Assembly (NCBI GenBank): GCA_963682175.1
Contig: OY821788.1
Coordinates: 13,658,001-13,722,000 of the forward strand
Reading direction: 5' to 3'
Length of the DNA: 64,000 nucleotides
From: Triglochin maritima
Lineage: Eukaryota; Streptophyta; Magnoliopsida; Alismatales; Juncaginaceae
Shown here: one piece after another, positions 11,085 through 21,855 of the stretch
How positions within the stretch are numbered: the first letter of the stretch is position 1
How the letters are laid out: every line of letters starts with the position of its first letter
Translations under genes and position numbers: made by a program
Notes under the pieces: model-generated
The model's input: the letters and a program-made list of their open reading frames with translations, nothing else
What the model was told of the DNA's origin: nothing
The model's database searches: none

Positions 11085-12385
11085 GTGTGTCAACTTTGGT
11101 TAGTTCGAAAGTGAGTGGGAAACAAAGGGGAGAAGAGATTGATTAAACTAAATTATACTAAATGAGTAAGCAACAAAGAAGGAAATGAAAGCGAGAGAAG
11201 AAATGAAACTAAGTGACTAATAGAAGAAGATAGAAATCAGGAATGGAAAACCCCTAAGGGGTGGAGTGTGTGTACACATGAAATAAGTGTGGTGAATTCA
11301 TACAATAAGCTCAAGTGTAGTTAGTGTTTGTTATGCATAATAAGTACCTAATGGCAAAATCTATCCTTCAAAGCACTAACCTAGGTGATTAATATGAGCA
11401 TGACAAATTTGTTATTAAGAACCTAAACAAGCATTGAATGTACCTAAGCATTATGACAGAAACCATTAAGTTAGGTATTCACTTTAATTCAAACAAGCAT
11501 ACTAACATTTCTCACATACAATAATATTTAGCATTCAGTCCATCTACATAACACGTATAAACATCAACTCCACCCCCAAAGGGGGATGGAACTACTCACA
11601 CATTAAACTATAAACTACATGAAGAAAAGAAGACATTCTATTTATACTACTATAAAGAAAACAAAACAAGCAAAACAAGCAAACATCAAAATAAAGACAA
11701 TATAAAACTAACAAAACTATGAAGAATTATTTTATTTACATGAGTCACATTACAAGTGACATTCTTCTCCACCTTGAGTTTTTGCTTCAAGGCTTTTACT
11801 CCAAGTAGAGAGAATGCCACCAAGCAATGGGTGAATACAAATGAGGAGGAAGAGTTCTATTTATAGCCATACAAAAAGGTAATCTGGGACAATACCCAGG
11901 TATGGGACTAAACGTATACCAAAAATATACTAAATAGAACCTAATACATTACCCGCCAAAGTCTTAGCAGATCCAGACCAAAACCGACCGCCAATCGGCG
12001 GTCTTGGACCACCAATTGCCAGTCTATATTGTCTGGATCTGGCCTCGTTTTGGAGTGTGGTTGTCTGGCTTCATGTATTTATATGTGATGCATCCAAATA
12101 GGTTGTTGGAGCTCAGGACCGAATCGGATTGCCAAAAACTCCTCAATGGTGTAGAGTTTCTTGATTTGCTCATTTGTCCTTTGGGCTTACATCTGAGTCC
12201 TTCCCTCTTGCATCTTAGTCCCCAGGTCTTGCAACTTGGTCTTTTTCTTGCTTTTGAGTCCTTTTTGTGCCTCTTCTCCTGAAACCTGCTTATTCCTGAA
12301 AAACATTAAACTCGTTATGTAGCATTGTTTAGGTGAAAGATAACGAATATAAAACACAAATGTATGCATGATATGATGTCAATCA
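11085..12385 (-). mobile_element. Gypsy LTR copy c, 5'/3' rearranged
   Basis: Joined to the 3' non-coding stub near 11084. It continues through the R/U5-like part, a TATA region near 11861 and a palindrome pair at 11986-12024, to the LTR start at 12385. From about 11887 it duplicates 8771-9269. Confidence 0.75.
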
Positions 12386-12542
12386 GTAGTAACACTCTGT
12401 ATTAGGAGTCAGAGATTTCAAAGAATTCCCCTTCGAAGCACTCTCATGAGCCCCTCCCACTCCACTTCCCTTCAACGCCTTTTTGGCCAATTTGTTTTTG
12501 CCTTTACCTTTGGTGATCTTCCTGCTCCCACCATGGAAGTCT
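12386..12542 (-). pseudogene. Captured copia gag fragment, copy 2
   Basis: Near-identical to 9270-9426. Minus-strand reading contains SRKITKGKGKNKL and GVGGAHESASKG, the basic stretch that precedes the copia gag zinc knuckle. It is cut immediately before the CCHC motif (TPNTECYY-stop). Confidence 0.75.
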
Positions 12543-13575
12543 AGGATGCGACAAGTATGGGTCGTGTCCACGAGGAGGTGTATCGACTCTGGTTCTTTAG
12601 AAATCGAGTGGGAAAAGAGGGGAGAAGGAATTGAATTTTCTTTGCTAGACTAAACTAAACTAGTAAGCACGAACAAGTAAATGAAAGTCCGCAACAATGA
12701 CACTAAACTAACTAAGAAAAGAAGCTGAAATTGAGAAATGGAAACCCCTAAGGTGTGGAGTGTGTGCACATATGAAGTGAAATAAGTGATGAATGATGCA
12801 TTTGAGCATGTATTTGTGTGTTAAGTGTGTGTCTTCATTCATAGGAAGTGTCTAAGGGTGTGGCAAAACCTATCAATCCATTCACACAACGTATCAACAA
12901 TTACTACTTTATTAGCATAAGACTAGGCTCAGCATGAGAGGTGTCCAAATGTTATGGCAAGACTCATCAAAAACCATGAACTCATGTGAAGAATAAGGCT
13001 AAGCATAGGGGGTGTCTAAATCTTATCGCAAACCCCATCAAACAAAGTTTTTTCAATCAATCAGACAAGCAAACACAAATACAAACATATAACTAATATG
13101 TAGCATATTCAACAGGAAATTTCAGTCAATAAACACTAGGAAACTAAGCATGGGAAGTGCCTAATCTTATGGAAAAACCCATCAAAAATCCCCCAACATG
13201 TAGATAATTAAAATACCCCCAATGAACATACAAAAATGCAAGTCTACACAATCAAAAAGTTCATCAAACATCCAAACTTCACAACATATATGTACATCAT
13301 CACCCCCCAAAGCGGGATGGAACTACTCGCACATTATTAAGAGAATTAATTCTACGAAGATTAAAACAAACGAAATTAACTAAGTATGCAAGAACGAGAA
13401 GAAACAACAAGAAAATAACAAAATATTTTTTATTGCTCACTCACATTACAAGTGGCCTCTCTCCACTAGACTTTTGCTCCAAGGCTTCACTCCTAGTAGA
13501 GAGAATGTCCACCAAGAGAGGAGATGTATTACAAAGGAGGCGGAAGAGTTCTATTTCTAGCCATAAAAAAGGGGT
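12543..13575 (-). mobile_element. Gypsy LTR copy d, lacking U3
   Basis: Duplicate of the first ~1 kb of LTR copy b (conserved words GAAAGTCCGCAACAATGACA and CAATCTTATGG). It stops near the TATA region at about 13575 and is followed by 3' ORF and UTR sequence. Confidence 0.7.
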
Positions 13576-14033
13576 TGGACCCAAATACATGAAACAAAAT
13601 AGGGCCCAAATACACAAGGGTTGCTCACTGGTGGAGTCTTTTATTGGTTTTTCTTTTCTTTTCTTTTCTCTTCCTTTTTTGTTTATTTTACTTCTAAACA
13701 AGATATATACATCAACAAAGATATTCTCATAATCATTTGGTCAAGGAACATCAAATGAGAACATCAAGTCCTGCGGACCAGAGATGTGCAAAAATGGGTC
13801 CACTTCATTTGTAGTTTGAGGTATCATGCGAGATGAAAGGTCAAAGATGAAATGCTCGAACCCCTCATGATATTGGTTGGGTGTAGGCAACATGAATGAG
13901 TGGAGTTGTGTTGCCTCACTAGGGTTTAGTTTCTCATCGAACAAAACCCTCCAACCAGTAGGCGGGTGCATCAGAATGAGTTCCTCAGGCTCATTCGTAG
14001 GATGTGGCACACCACTTTCACTAAGAATGGGTG
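13576..14033 (-). pseudogene. Gypsy terminal ORF ('GWRV' ORF) fragment plus 3' UTR
   Basis: The minus strand encodes 98 residues from about 14033 to the stop codon at 13741. They match the C-terminus of the intact ORF at 23960-24559: ELILMHPPTGWRVLFDEKLN, SEATQLHS, PNQYHEGFE, and the same ending MFSFDVP. The function is unknown. There are no membrane segments and no pol motifs. 13576-13740 corresponds to the UTR after the same ORF in element B (20301-20420, opposite strand). The upstream part is replaced by copia sequence at about 14033. Confidence 0.75.
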
Positions 14034-14984
14034 GATATCAAAATGGTGTTCCTTAATGGGAACATGGAGGAGGATATGTACATGGTACAACCTCAAGTTT
14101 TGATGATCCAAAGAACAGCGAGAAGATATGCAAGTTTCAAAGATCCATTTATGGATTGAAGCAAGCATCGAGGAGTTGGAACAAACGCTTTGACGAAGAG
14201 GTGAAGAAGATTCACTTCATTCAAAGTAAGGGAAAACCTTGTTGATATAAGGAGATTAGTGGGAGCCGTGTAGTACTTCTGATCTTATATGTCGATGACA
14301 TATTGCTCATAAGCAATCATATACCTTTGCATTAGCAAACGAGAAATTTCATTGAAATCGGCATTTTCAATGAAAAGAAATGGATGAGGATCAACACATA
14401 TTGAGAATCAAGATACGTTAAGATACATCCCGTAGACTCATTGGCCCCAGTCAATGTGCATACATTGACAAGGTCTTGGAAATGTTCAGGGTGAACAATT
14501 CCGATATGGACAATGTGCCAATAAGTGCGAGTATAGGTGTGCAACTCAAGAAGTCTCAAACATGCCCAATGACGTAAAGACTTGGAGTACATGAATGTAT
14601 CCCTTATGCTTCAGCAAAAGGAAGGACCATGTACACAATGACTTGCACAAGACTCGATATCTCGTATGCTCCATGAATGTATCCCTAAAGTGTTGTAGGA
14701 CTGCGTGACAGGTAGTCACCAATCCAACACAGGTCCTACTTGTAGGATTGCGGTCAACAATATTCTGAAGTACTTTAACCGGACTAAGGATAAGGTTCTT
14801 ATTTATGGAAGACAAAGGAGAAAATAGCCGAGGACTATTTTGATGCAATTCTCATAGGGATTCTTGACAATAGGAGGTTGGAATGATGATGCATCATCAT
14901 TATCAAAGGTGGAGGTATGAGCTAATGTAGTTAGGAGTAATATCACTACGGCTAACTCAACCACCAATGAAAGACAAAATAAAT
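14034..14984 (+). pseudogene. Copia reverse transcriptase / RNase H fragment, multiply disabled
   Basis: Readable motifs are KICKFQRSIYGLKQASRSWN (about 14109-14175) and LYVDDILL (about 14285-14310; YVDD is the catalytic motif of copia RT). Near 14745-14815 is NNILKYFNRTKDKVLIYG, from the RT-RNase H connection. Many stops and shifts. Both ends abut gypsy sequence of opposite orientation. It resembles the F element copy at 47125-48100. Confidence 0.85.
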
Positions 14985-15233
14985 AAATGGATGGTGAAGT
15001 ATTCTGTTTTGCTCTTAGGTCCCTTTGTCTTGCGTTCAGGTCCTTCTCCTTTGCATCTTGGTCCCCAGATCTCACAATCCAGTCCTTTTTCCCAGCTTTT
15101 GGGTCCTTTTATGTTTCATCTCTTCAAACCTATTTATTCCTGAAAACTAAACATAAAACTCGTGACATAGCATTGTTTAGGTGAAAGATAATGGATATAA
15201 GATACAAATATGAGCATGAAATGATGTCAATCA
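14985..15233 (-). mobile_element. 3' LTR remnant of element C (first ~250 bp of U3)
   Basis: Matches 36697-36932, the start of C's 5' LTR, including the series of CTTTTGGGTCC- and AGGTCCTTCTCC-like words. Truncated at 14985 by copia sequence. Confidence 0.75.
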
Positions 15234-16141
15234 AATACCCCCACACCTAACTTTTGCTAGTCCCGAGCAAAACAAAGAAGGAGAAAAGCATGCGAAAAAC
15301 AAGAAATCCTAACTAACTTTCGTAGGAATCACGGTTGCACTTAGCATGTGCAACAAGCCATTAAACCTCATTGTCGCCAAGGAGGAGGAGTGTTGTCTCC
15401 TGAGGGTTTTCAGCGGATATACCCACAAAATCCGAACAAGATGCATTAATCAATCTAGCTACACGACTCGTTAGACTTATTTTGTCGATCATGGGACGCG
15501 GTAATACTATGGGTCGACTCTATAAATGTAATCGGTCCACACACCTAGACTAATGAGTTATTCGTGAGAGTTAGTTAAGGAATTAAGTGAAAGACATGGG
15601 CAACCTTAACTTCTGAAAGTGATACAATGTGTAAAGTCCATTTTGGTTCTTATTTGACTCTCTTTTTTCTTTTCTTTTTTTCTTTTTTTTTCTTTAGAGC
15701 ATTTTATTGGTTGGTGTTTGATTCTCCCAGGGTCGGGTTTCGTGCATCATTGCCTATGAGGACTTACACTATCACGTACACCTTCCCCCAAATCTCCACA
15801 TAGGGCGATCCCTACCACCCGTGTAACGGGAGTTCGGTCGGTGCATCCCAAGTCAGATGACTCGAAAGCACCAGGCACAAAGGCCCCTCAGACCTACTTT
15901 CCCGAATGATAGGAGCCGTGCGAGAAGAGAGAACACCACTTATTTACTTATCTACATGGGAACCAAAACCCCTACACTTAAGTTTCACAAAAAGAGATTA
16001 AGGGCCCTTGACTACGACAAACTTCCTTTTACTAACAGACACAAATTATTTGACTCACTAGGTTCAGGGTGGACTTCTTTAAATGTTTGAGTGCTGAAAC
16101 CCTATGATTACACGCCCCCAAGGGAAAACCGGGGTGCATCC
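15234..16141 (-). other. Element C 3' non-coding region, part 1
   Basis: Plus strand AATACCCCCACACCT (15234-15248) is the complement of the polypurine tract next to the 3' LTR. The rest is AT-rich with no ORF support. It is homologous, inverted, to 20940-21855 of element B, for example GAACTCCCGTTACACGGGTG-like sequence near 15815-15835. It is cut at 16141 by B and continues at 23385. Confidence 0.75.
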
Positions 16142-17693
16142 TGATTGACATCATTTCATGCTTATATTTGTATCTTATATCCATTATCTTACACCTAAGC
16201 AATGCTACGTGACGAGTTTTATGTTTAGTTTTCAGAAATAAAGAGGTTTGAAGAGAAGAGCCATGAAAGGACCCAAAAGCAGGAAAAAGGACTTAATTGT
16301 GAGACCTGGGGACCAAGATGCAAGACAGAAGGACCTGATCGTAAGAAAGAAGGACCTAAGAGCAAACCAGGAAACTCCACACCATCATGGGGAGTATTTT
16401 GGCAATTCGAGTCGGGTCGGAGCTCGAACAAGTCAAGTAACCGCATCAAAGACCAACAATACCAGAAAGAAAAGCCCACAACAAATTCCAACACGATCCG
16501 AAGATTTTGGACCGCCAATTGGCGGTCTTGGACCGCTAATTGGCGGTCCATATTGCTCAGGATCCGTCGAAATTTCTCCTGGACTTTTATTAATGTTCGT
16601 TTAGGCTATTTTTGGTATTGGTTTAGTCCCACATCGGGGGATTGTCCCCGATTAGCTTTTTCCATGCTTATAAATAGAACTCTTCACCTTCCATTGTAAT
16701 TACCCATTGCTTGGTGGCATTCTCTCTACTAAGGAGTGAGCCTTGAAGCAAAAACTCAAGGTGGAGAAGAATGCTACCTTCAATGTGAGTCATTTGTTAA
16801 TAAAATAATTCTTCTAGTTTCTTTAAATCTTGTCTTTTAATTTGTGCATGTTTGTTTAGTCTTTCCTTTCCTTTTATGTTTCTTTAATGATTCTTGCCTT
16901 CTTAGTTAACTTTCATTTCAGTATTATGCTTTCTTTTGCTAATATAGTTAGTGTAATGAGTAGTGAGTAGTTCCATCCCCATTTGGGGGGGTGGAGAAAT
17001 ATGTGATATAATTATGTAGTGTATTAAGTGTGTGTTATTTTTATCCCTTGAGCTTTATATGATTTCCATAACCATCTAATGGGTCTCCACTCTTATCTTT
17101 GATATGCTAATGCTCTTGAATGAAGCTTAGCTTATGCTTTGATTAGTGGACCTATTTTATGGGGAATGATAAGGTTAGGATATTGATGAAGTTAATATTG
17201 GAAACACAATTTGTAGTGTATGTACTCTTGTTGCCTTTACCTTAGCTAATGTCTTGTATGTTTTAATGATGTAGTGAAATCTTAATTCATGTAGAGGCAT
17301 AGTAGGGTATAGTCTTTATACTTGAGTTCATGTAGCTTCATTCCAATTATTGTCTTGTATGTTTTAATGATGTAGTCTTATCTTAATTCATGTAGAGGCA
17401 AAGTTGGATGTAATTTTATGATTTCATGTACTACATGTTGTGAGGAGCTTAATGAACACACACACACACTTCTTTATGTTCACATTATTTCTCTACCCCC
17501 TATGGGGCTTAGTTTTATTGCTTATCTTCATTTCCTTTTTGCATCTTAGTGTAGTTTAGTGTAACCAACCTTTCTTCCCTTTCTTCACCTCTCGCCTTCG
17601 AACAAACCAAGTGTCGACACACCTCCCAGTGGACGACCCGTATTTGCCTCAACGCGGTCGTGCACTTGCGGTTAAATATAAAACGATCAATCA
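16142..17693 (+). repeat. Element B 5' LTR
   Basis: 1,552 bp. A palindrome pair lies at 16509-16549, the inverted repeat ATCGGGGGATTGTCCCCGAT at 16633-16652, and the TATA box at 16669. By eye, only a handful of point differences from the 3' LTR occur outside the block at about 16430-16610, which is strongly divergent. Confidence 0.92.
16669..16677 (+). promoter_or_regulatory. TATA box, element B 5' LTR
   Basis: TATAAATAG, 17 bp downstream of the GGGG...CCCC inverted repeat and about 120 bp downstream of the palindrome pair. The same order is kept in the 3' LTR. Confidence 0.75.
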
Positions 17694-17699
17694 AGTTTT

Positions 17700-17717
17700 T
17701 GGCGCCGCTGCCGGGGA
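17700..17717 (+). promoter_or_regulatory. Primer binding site (tRNA-Asp), element B
   Basis: TGGCGCCGCTGCCGGGGA, one base off the complement of plant tRNA-Asp. It starts 6 bases after the LTR. Confidence 0.92.
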
Positions 17718-18823
17718 GGTGCTCTGTCCAGACCTTGGTTTGGACGATTCGAGGGGTTTTTGATTTTTTGTTTCCAGTTTTGTTTAGTTTCAGGGAACCA
17801 GAACATCAAGGGGAGGCTACTGGGAAAGTTTGAGCAACAGAAGCCACAAAGAGACCGCCAATCAGCGGTTGGAGACCGCCAATTGGCGGCCTGGTAAGGG
17901 CTTCCTGCTCTCAAATTTCTTCTGGTGGTTTATTGCTTTACTTTAGTTATCTGGGAGCCCAATTTTGCATGCTGTGATCTTTAGTTTGCTCCCAGATTTA
18001 ATTTCAATCCCCTTTAATCAACTTGGACCATAAAACTCAAAGCAAAAGATTAGACTTCTTGCCATCTAGGTCAAGCACCATTGGTAGACCTTGCATGCAT
18101 TTGTCTTTCCTTTGCTTTACATTTTGTCGTTGATTGCTGGCGTGAGGTACGTGCACCCACATCCCTCATTCATGCATGTTTCGTTCATGCATTAGTTAGT
18201 AAGGTGCATCGGGACAAGAGTGAGAGAGCATTTGATTGGAGCGATTGATTGCTAGATCTAGGATTAAATCGCTACTAAGGAGGGGTTGTCCCATAAAAGA
18301 TAAGGTGGGGGATTTCATCACCCTTTCCTTGGCCCCAAAAATCACTCTTAATAAAGCCTTAACTAAAAGCAAGTAGACATTGGCCATAGGATTGCGGGCG
18401 CACTAGGAGAGTAATCTAGTTGAGACCGTCATGACCTGATCGGCGTTGCCTACCTTGTCGATAGTAGGAGGTACTGGATCTCCGGATCTGGTATCACTTG
18501 CTGGGCATTGTGGTCCTCGTTGTAGGGAGGTGAGGCGTGTCGAGGCTAGTGACCTCGAAGTTAGGCGTCGTCTAGCTTAAGGACCCATTGCCTTACATTG
18601 TTTGAGCCGTGCTTGCTAGTTAGGCTTCTACCTGATCCCATTACCCACGCTAGCTTTAGGGATTCTTCCCTTCTCCTCTAAGTCATCTTCTTCTCACCTT
18701 CTTCTACGTTATAGTCTCCTCCCCTTTACACTCTCTGGTAGCGTTTTAGGGTCGAGTCGAGCACTTTTTGCGAGCTTAGTCTCGTGGTGGTGAGAGTGGT
18801 CGACTCGAGAGTTGTTTGTTGAG
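17718..18823 (+). other. Element B 5' leader with palindromes and a possible intron
   Basis: A palindrome pair (GACCGCCAATCAGCGGTT and GACCGCCAATTGGCGGCC) at 17853-17891 is followed at once by CTGGTAAG, a consensus-like splice donor (GT at 17894). Pyrimidine-rich sequence with acceptor-like TTATAG (to 18714) or TGGTAG (to 18741) precedes the ORF. The block from 18297 (AAAGATAAGGTGGGGGATTT...) is shared with the other gypsy leaders. No coding potential is seen. Confidence 0.6.
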
Positions 18824-20233
18824 ATGGATGATTACATGGGCAACCATCCATATCATTGTTGGGACCAGGACGATTCTCCCTGGTATTCCGGACCCATGCA
18901 ACCTGGGGTGGCTCAGACGAACACCCCGTACGGTTGGGATGATCTTCATTATGTGACTGAGCAATCTTCATATAGGGGTGATATGAGAGAGGCACCGACG
19001 GCTAGATCTCCATCTAGTTATGTTGGATCATACTCTGGGCAACAAACTTTGGCCTCTTTCATGCATGTGGTAGATGACATGGGTGCACCGGTGGCTCCAG
19101 TAGCCGTACCGTATCACTATTGTGGGTTGAGTGGTCATGATTTCGGGGAATGTCCTTATGTTCCCCCAGAACCTGAGTATGAGCACACATTTTCCCAAAA
19201 TGCTCATTATGACCATTACGCATCCGCGTACAACCCGAGAGGGATGGATTCGTGGGGAGACAATTCGTATTCAAATTCTTATACATCATTTCCACCCCAG
19301 TATCCTCCTCCCGAATACCCAGAATTCTACCAACACCCCACTTCAAATCATTGGACTCATTCTCAGCCCATCAACACCCAACCCCAAAATTTCCCAAGAT
19401 CTGACTTGGAACTCCTCGTTGACCGCATACAAAATCTGACACTTCAAGTGAGTCAACTGACGCAACAATTAAGTGAGGAGAGTAACTTTTCGTGTCAACA
19501 TGAGGGTTTATCTTCTGAAATCGAACCACCACCACATCCACAAATTCAAAGCACAATCTTTCAAAGTCAAACTCCTAGTCAGTCTGAGGGACTTGGGGTT
19601 TCAATTCACGATCACTTGGTGGACGATTCGATCCCAATTGAGAATAACATGGACCAACTTCATTACGAGTCGGCACATGATTGTGCCTTATCTTCTTGTC
19701 CCGTGGCCCTTGAGCCACATGATCTTATTGTTGAACCTCCTAAGGACTCACCTCTGGTGGAGCAAGAGCTCCCTAGTCTCCTCAATTTCAAACAACCTGA
19801 TGAGAGTTTGCCTCTCACTATTGTTCCTGATCATCTTGGAAATGATGGAACATCAAACAACTACATTGCTCATGAGGGTATTAGGAGTTCCTTGGAGGAT
19901 ACCTTGGGTATGAGACCCACTGTTTGTTCGCCTGGTGTGTCGGATATGCCTAACGAGGTTCTTGACCTCGTTCCGACGCACCAGCCTGTTGGTTGGAGAG
20001 TTTGGATTGACGATCATAACTTCAGCAGCGCAACAGGAGAAACTCTTCTTCCGTTGCCCCTCATTTCCCAAACTCTTGAGAGGTTCAAGCTCTTTCAGTT
20101 TGATCCTTTGAATGAGACACCTTTGCGTCCAATTCACGAACCTCTCATTTCATCCGGTGCTCTTTGTGAAGGGGGCCCACGCATGAGTATTCTGGCCCCG
20201 CGTGGTGTCATGTTCCCTTTCCAAGGGCATTGA
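18824..20233 (+). CDS. Element B chimeric ORF: gag zinc-knuckle remnant fused to terminal 'GWRV' ORF (469 aa)
   Basis: Start chosen at the first ATG (MDDYMGNHPYH); the open frame begins earlier only with non-ATG codons. Around residues 90-150, YHYCGLSGHDFGEC followed by ASAYNPRGMDSW aligns with the gag knuckle region CHSCGRIGHVESEC...SSYNPGWRNH of related elements. The first zinc-binding Cys is Tyr, so the knuckle is probably non-functional. The middle is Pro/Ser/Gln-rich with a short heptad-like stretch (LLVDRIQNLTLQVSQLTQQL, residues ~198-217) that may form a coiled coil. The C-terminus contains QPVGWRVWIDD and matches the terminal ORF of element C. The gag core, protease and pol are missing. 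It is uninterrupted despite lying in a non-autonomous element. Function unknown; a structural or RNA-packaging role is possible. Confidence 0.75.
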   Translation: MDDYMGNHPYHCWDQDDSPWYSGPMQPGVAQTNTPYGWDDLHYVTEQSSYRGDMREAPTARSPSSYVGSYSGQQTLASFMHVVDDMGAPVAPVAVPYHYCGLSGHDFGECPYVPPEPEYEHTFSQNAHYDHYASAYNPRGMDSWGDNSYSNSYTSFPPQYPPPEYPEFYQHPTSNHWTHSQPINTQPQNFPRSDLELLVDRIQNLTLQVSQLTQQLSEESNFSCQHEGLSSEIEPPPHPQIQSTIFQSQTPSQSEGLGVSIHDHLVDDSIPIENNMDQLHYESAHDCALSSCPVALEPHDLIVEPPKDSPLVEQELPSLLNFKQPDESLPLTIVPDHLGNDGTSNNYIAHEGIRSSLEDTLGMRPTVCSPGVSDMPNEVLDLVPTHQPVGWRVWIDDHNFSSATGETLLPLPLISQTLERFKLFQFDPLNETPLRPIHEPLISSGALCEGGPRMSILAPRGVMFPFQGH

Positions 20234-21855
20234 CCCACTCTTGAGGTTCCCATTTGATGTCTTTTAACAAATGAAGATGGGAACTTATGTTTGTACATAG
20301 TTATATAAAAAAAAGAAAAAAAAGAAAAAAAAAGAGTTCAATAAAAGACTCCTTCAGTGAGCATCGATTGTTGTGAGCCCCAACCCTTGTGTATTTGGGC
20401 TCCATTTCTTTCACGTATTTGTACCCTTTCTTTAGCATCTCACAGGTTTTGAGAGAATTTGGGTTGTGTCCATCAACATAGCCATACACTTCCCTTTGTA
20501 CTTCACGTTGGTGAGATCTTTCATGTTTCATTGCATAATTCCATGTAGTATCTTTCTCGCATTCATTGAGGACAATGCATGAAGTAGATGTGGGGGGTGT
20601 TTTACGTGTGTACATAGTCGAGTCTTTTCTTTGGATTTTGTTTCTTTTGTTTGCATTGTTAGGGTCATGTTAGTGTGTTGTATTAAATATCGATATATCT
20701 GCTTGCAATGATCCTTGGGTGACTTGTCTTCTTTTGCTTGCCTAGTGCTTCAAAATTTTCACATTTCTTTCAAAATCTTCATGTGTTTTCGAAAGAAAAT
20801 GTTTTGTGGGTTTTGCGTGTGTTTAGCATGTGCAAAACCGTTGAGAGGCAAAGTAAAAAGAAAGCTCCCAAAATTGTCTTGAACTTGATGCATTAGGATA
20901 TCTAGTACGTGGCTTTAGGATTTATCGAGTCGTTAGGATGCACCCCAGTTTTCCTTAGGGGTGAGTAATCATAGGGTTTCAGTGCTCAAACATTTAATGA
21001 AGTCCACCCTGAACCTACTGAGTCAATAATTCGTGTCTGTTAACTTAAGGAAGTTTGTTGTAGTCAACGACCCTCTAAATCCTGTTGTGAGACATTAGTG
21101 TAGGGGTTTTGGTTCATGTGTAGATAAGAAATAAGTGAGTAGGTGTTCTCTCTTCTCGCACGGCTCCTATCACTCGGGAAAGTAGGTCTGAGGGGACTTT
21201 GTGCCTGGTGCTTTCGAGTCATCTGACTTGGGATGCGCCGACCGAACTCCCGTTACACGGGTGGTAGGGATTGCCCTATGTGGAGATTTGGGGAAATGTG
21301 TACGTGATAGTGTAAGTCCTCATGGGCAATGATGCACGAAACCTGACCCTGGGAGAATGAAGCTCCAACTAATAAAAAGAAAAAAAAGAAAAAAAAATGT
21401 GTGAAAAGAAACAAAAAGAAAAAAAATGTTAATGCAAATAAGAACCTTAATGGACCTTACACTTTGTATCACTTGAGGATCTTGAGGTTGTCCATGTCTT
21501 TCACTTAATTCCTTATTTAACTTGCACGAATGGTTTATTAGGCTAGGTGTGGACTGATTACCTATATAGAGTCGGCCCGTAGGATTACCGCGTCCATTGA
21601 TCGACAAAATATTTCCAACGAGTCGAGGTCTAGATTGAATAATGCATCTTGTTCGGATTTTGTGGGTATATCTGCTGAAAACCCTCAGAAGACAACACTC
21701 CTCCTCCTTGGCAACAAAGAGGTTTAACGGTTTGTTGCACGTGCTAAGTGCAACCGTGATTCCTACGAAAGTGAGTTAGGATTTCTTGTTTCTCGTTTGC
21801 TTTTCTCTTTCTTTGTTTTGCTCGGGACTAGCAAAAACTTAGGTGTGGGGGTATT
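20234..21855 (+). other. Element B 3' non-coding region with two polypurine tracts
   Basis: After the stop codon come an A-rich run (20305-20335), then GATGTGGGGGGTG (about 20588-20600), then 1.2 kb without supported genes, then the true pre-LTR polypurine tract AGGTGTGGGGGTA (21841-21853). The final ~180 bp (CTGAAAACCCTCAG... onward) are conserved in element A (31113-31292). Confidence 0.7.

Noticed and set aside
16225..16604. ORFs in both strands of the element B LTR (repeated 'KDLIV/KKDL' reading)
   Set aside because: They lie in LTR non-coding repeats of AGGACCTAA-like words and recur in all LTR copies without a conserved frame.
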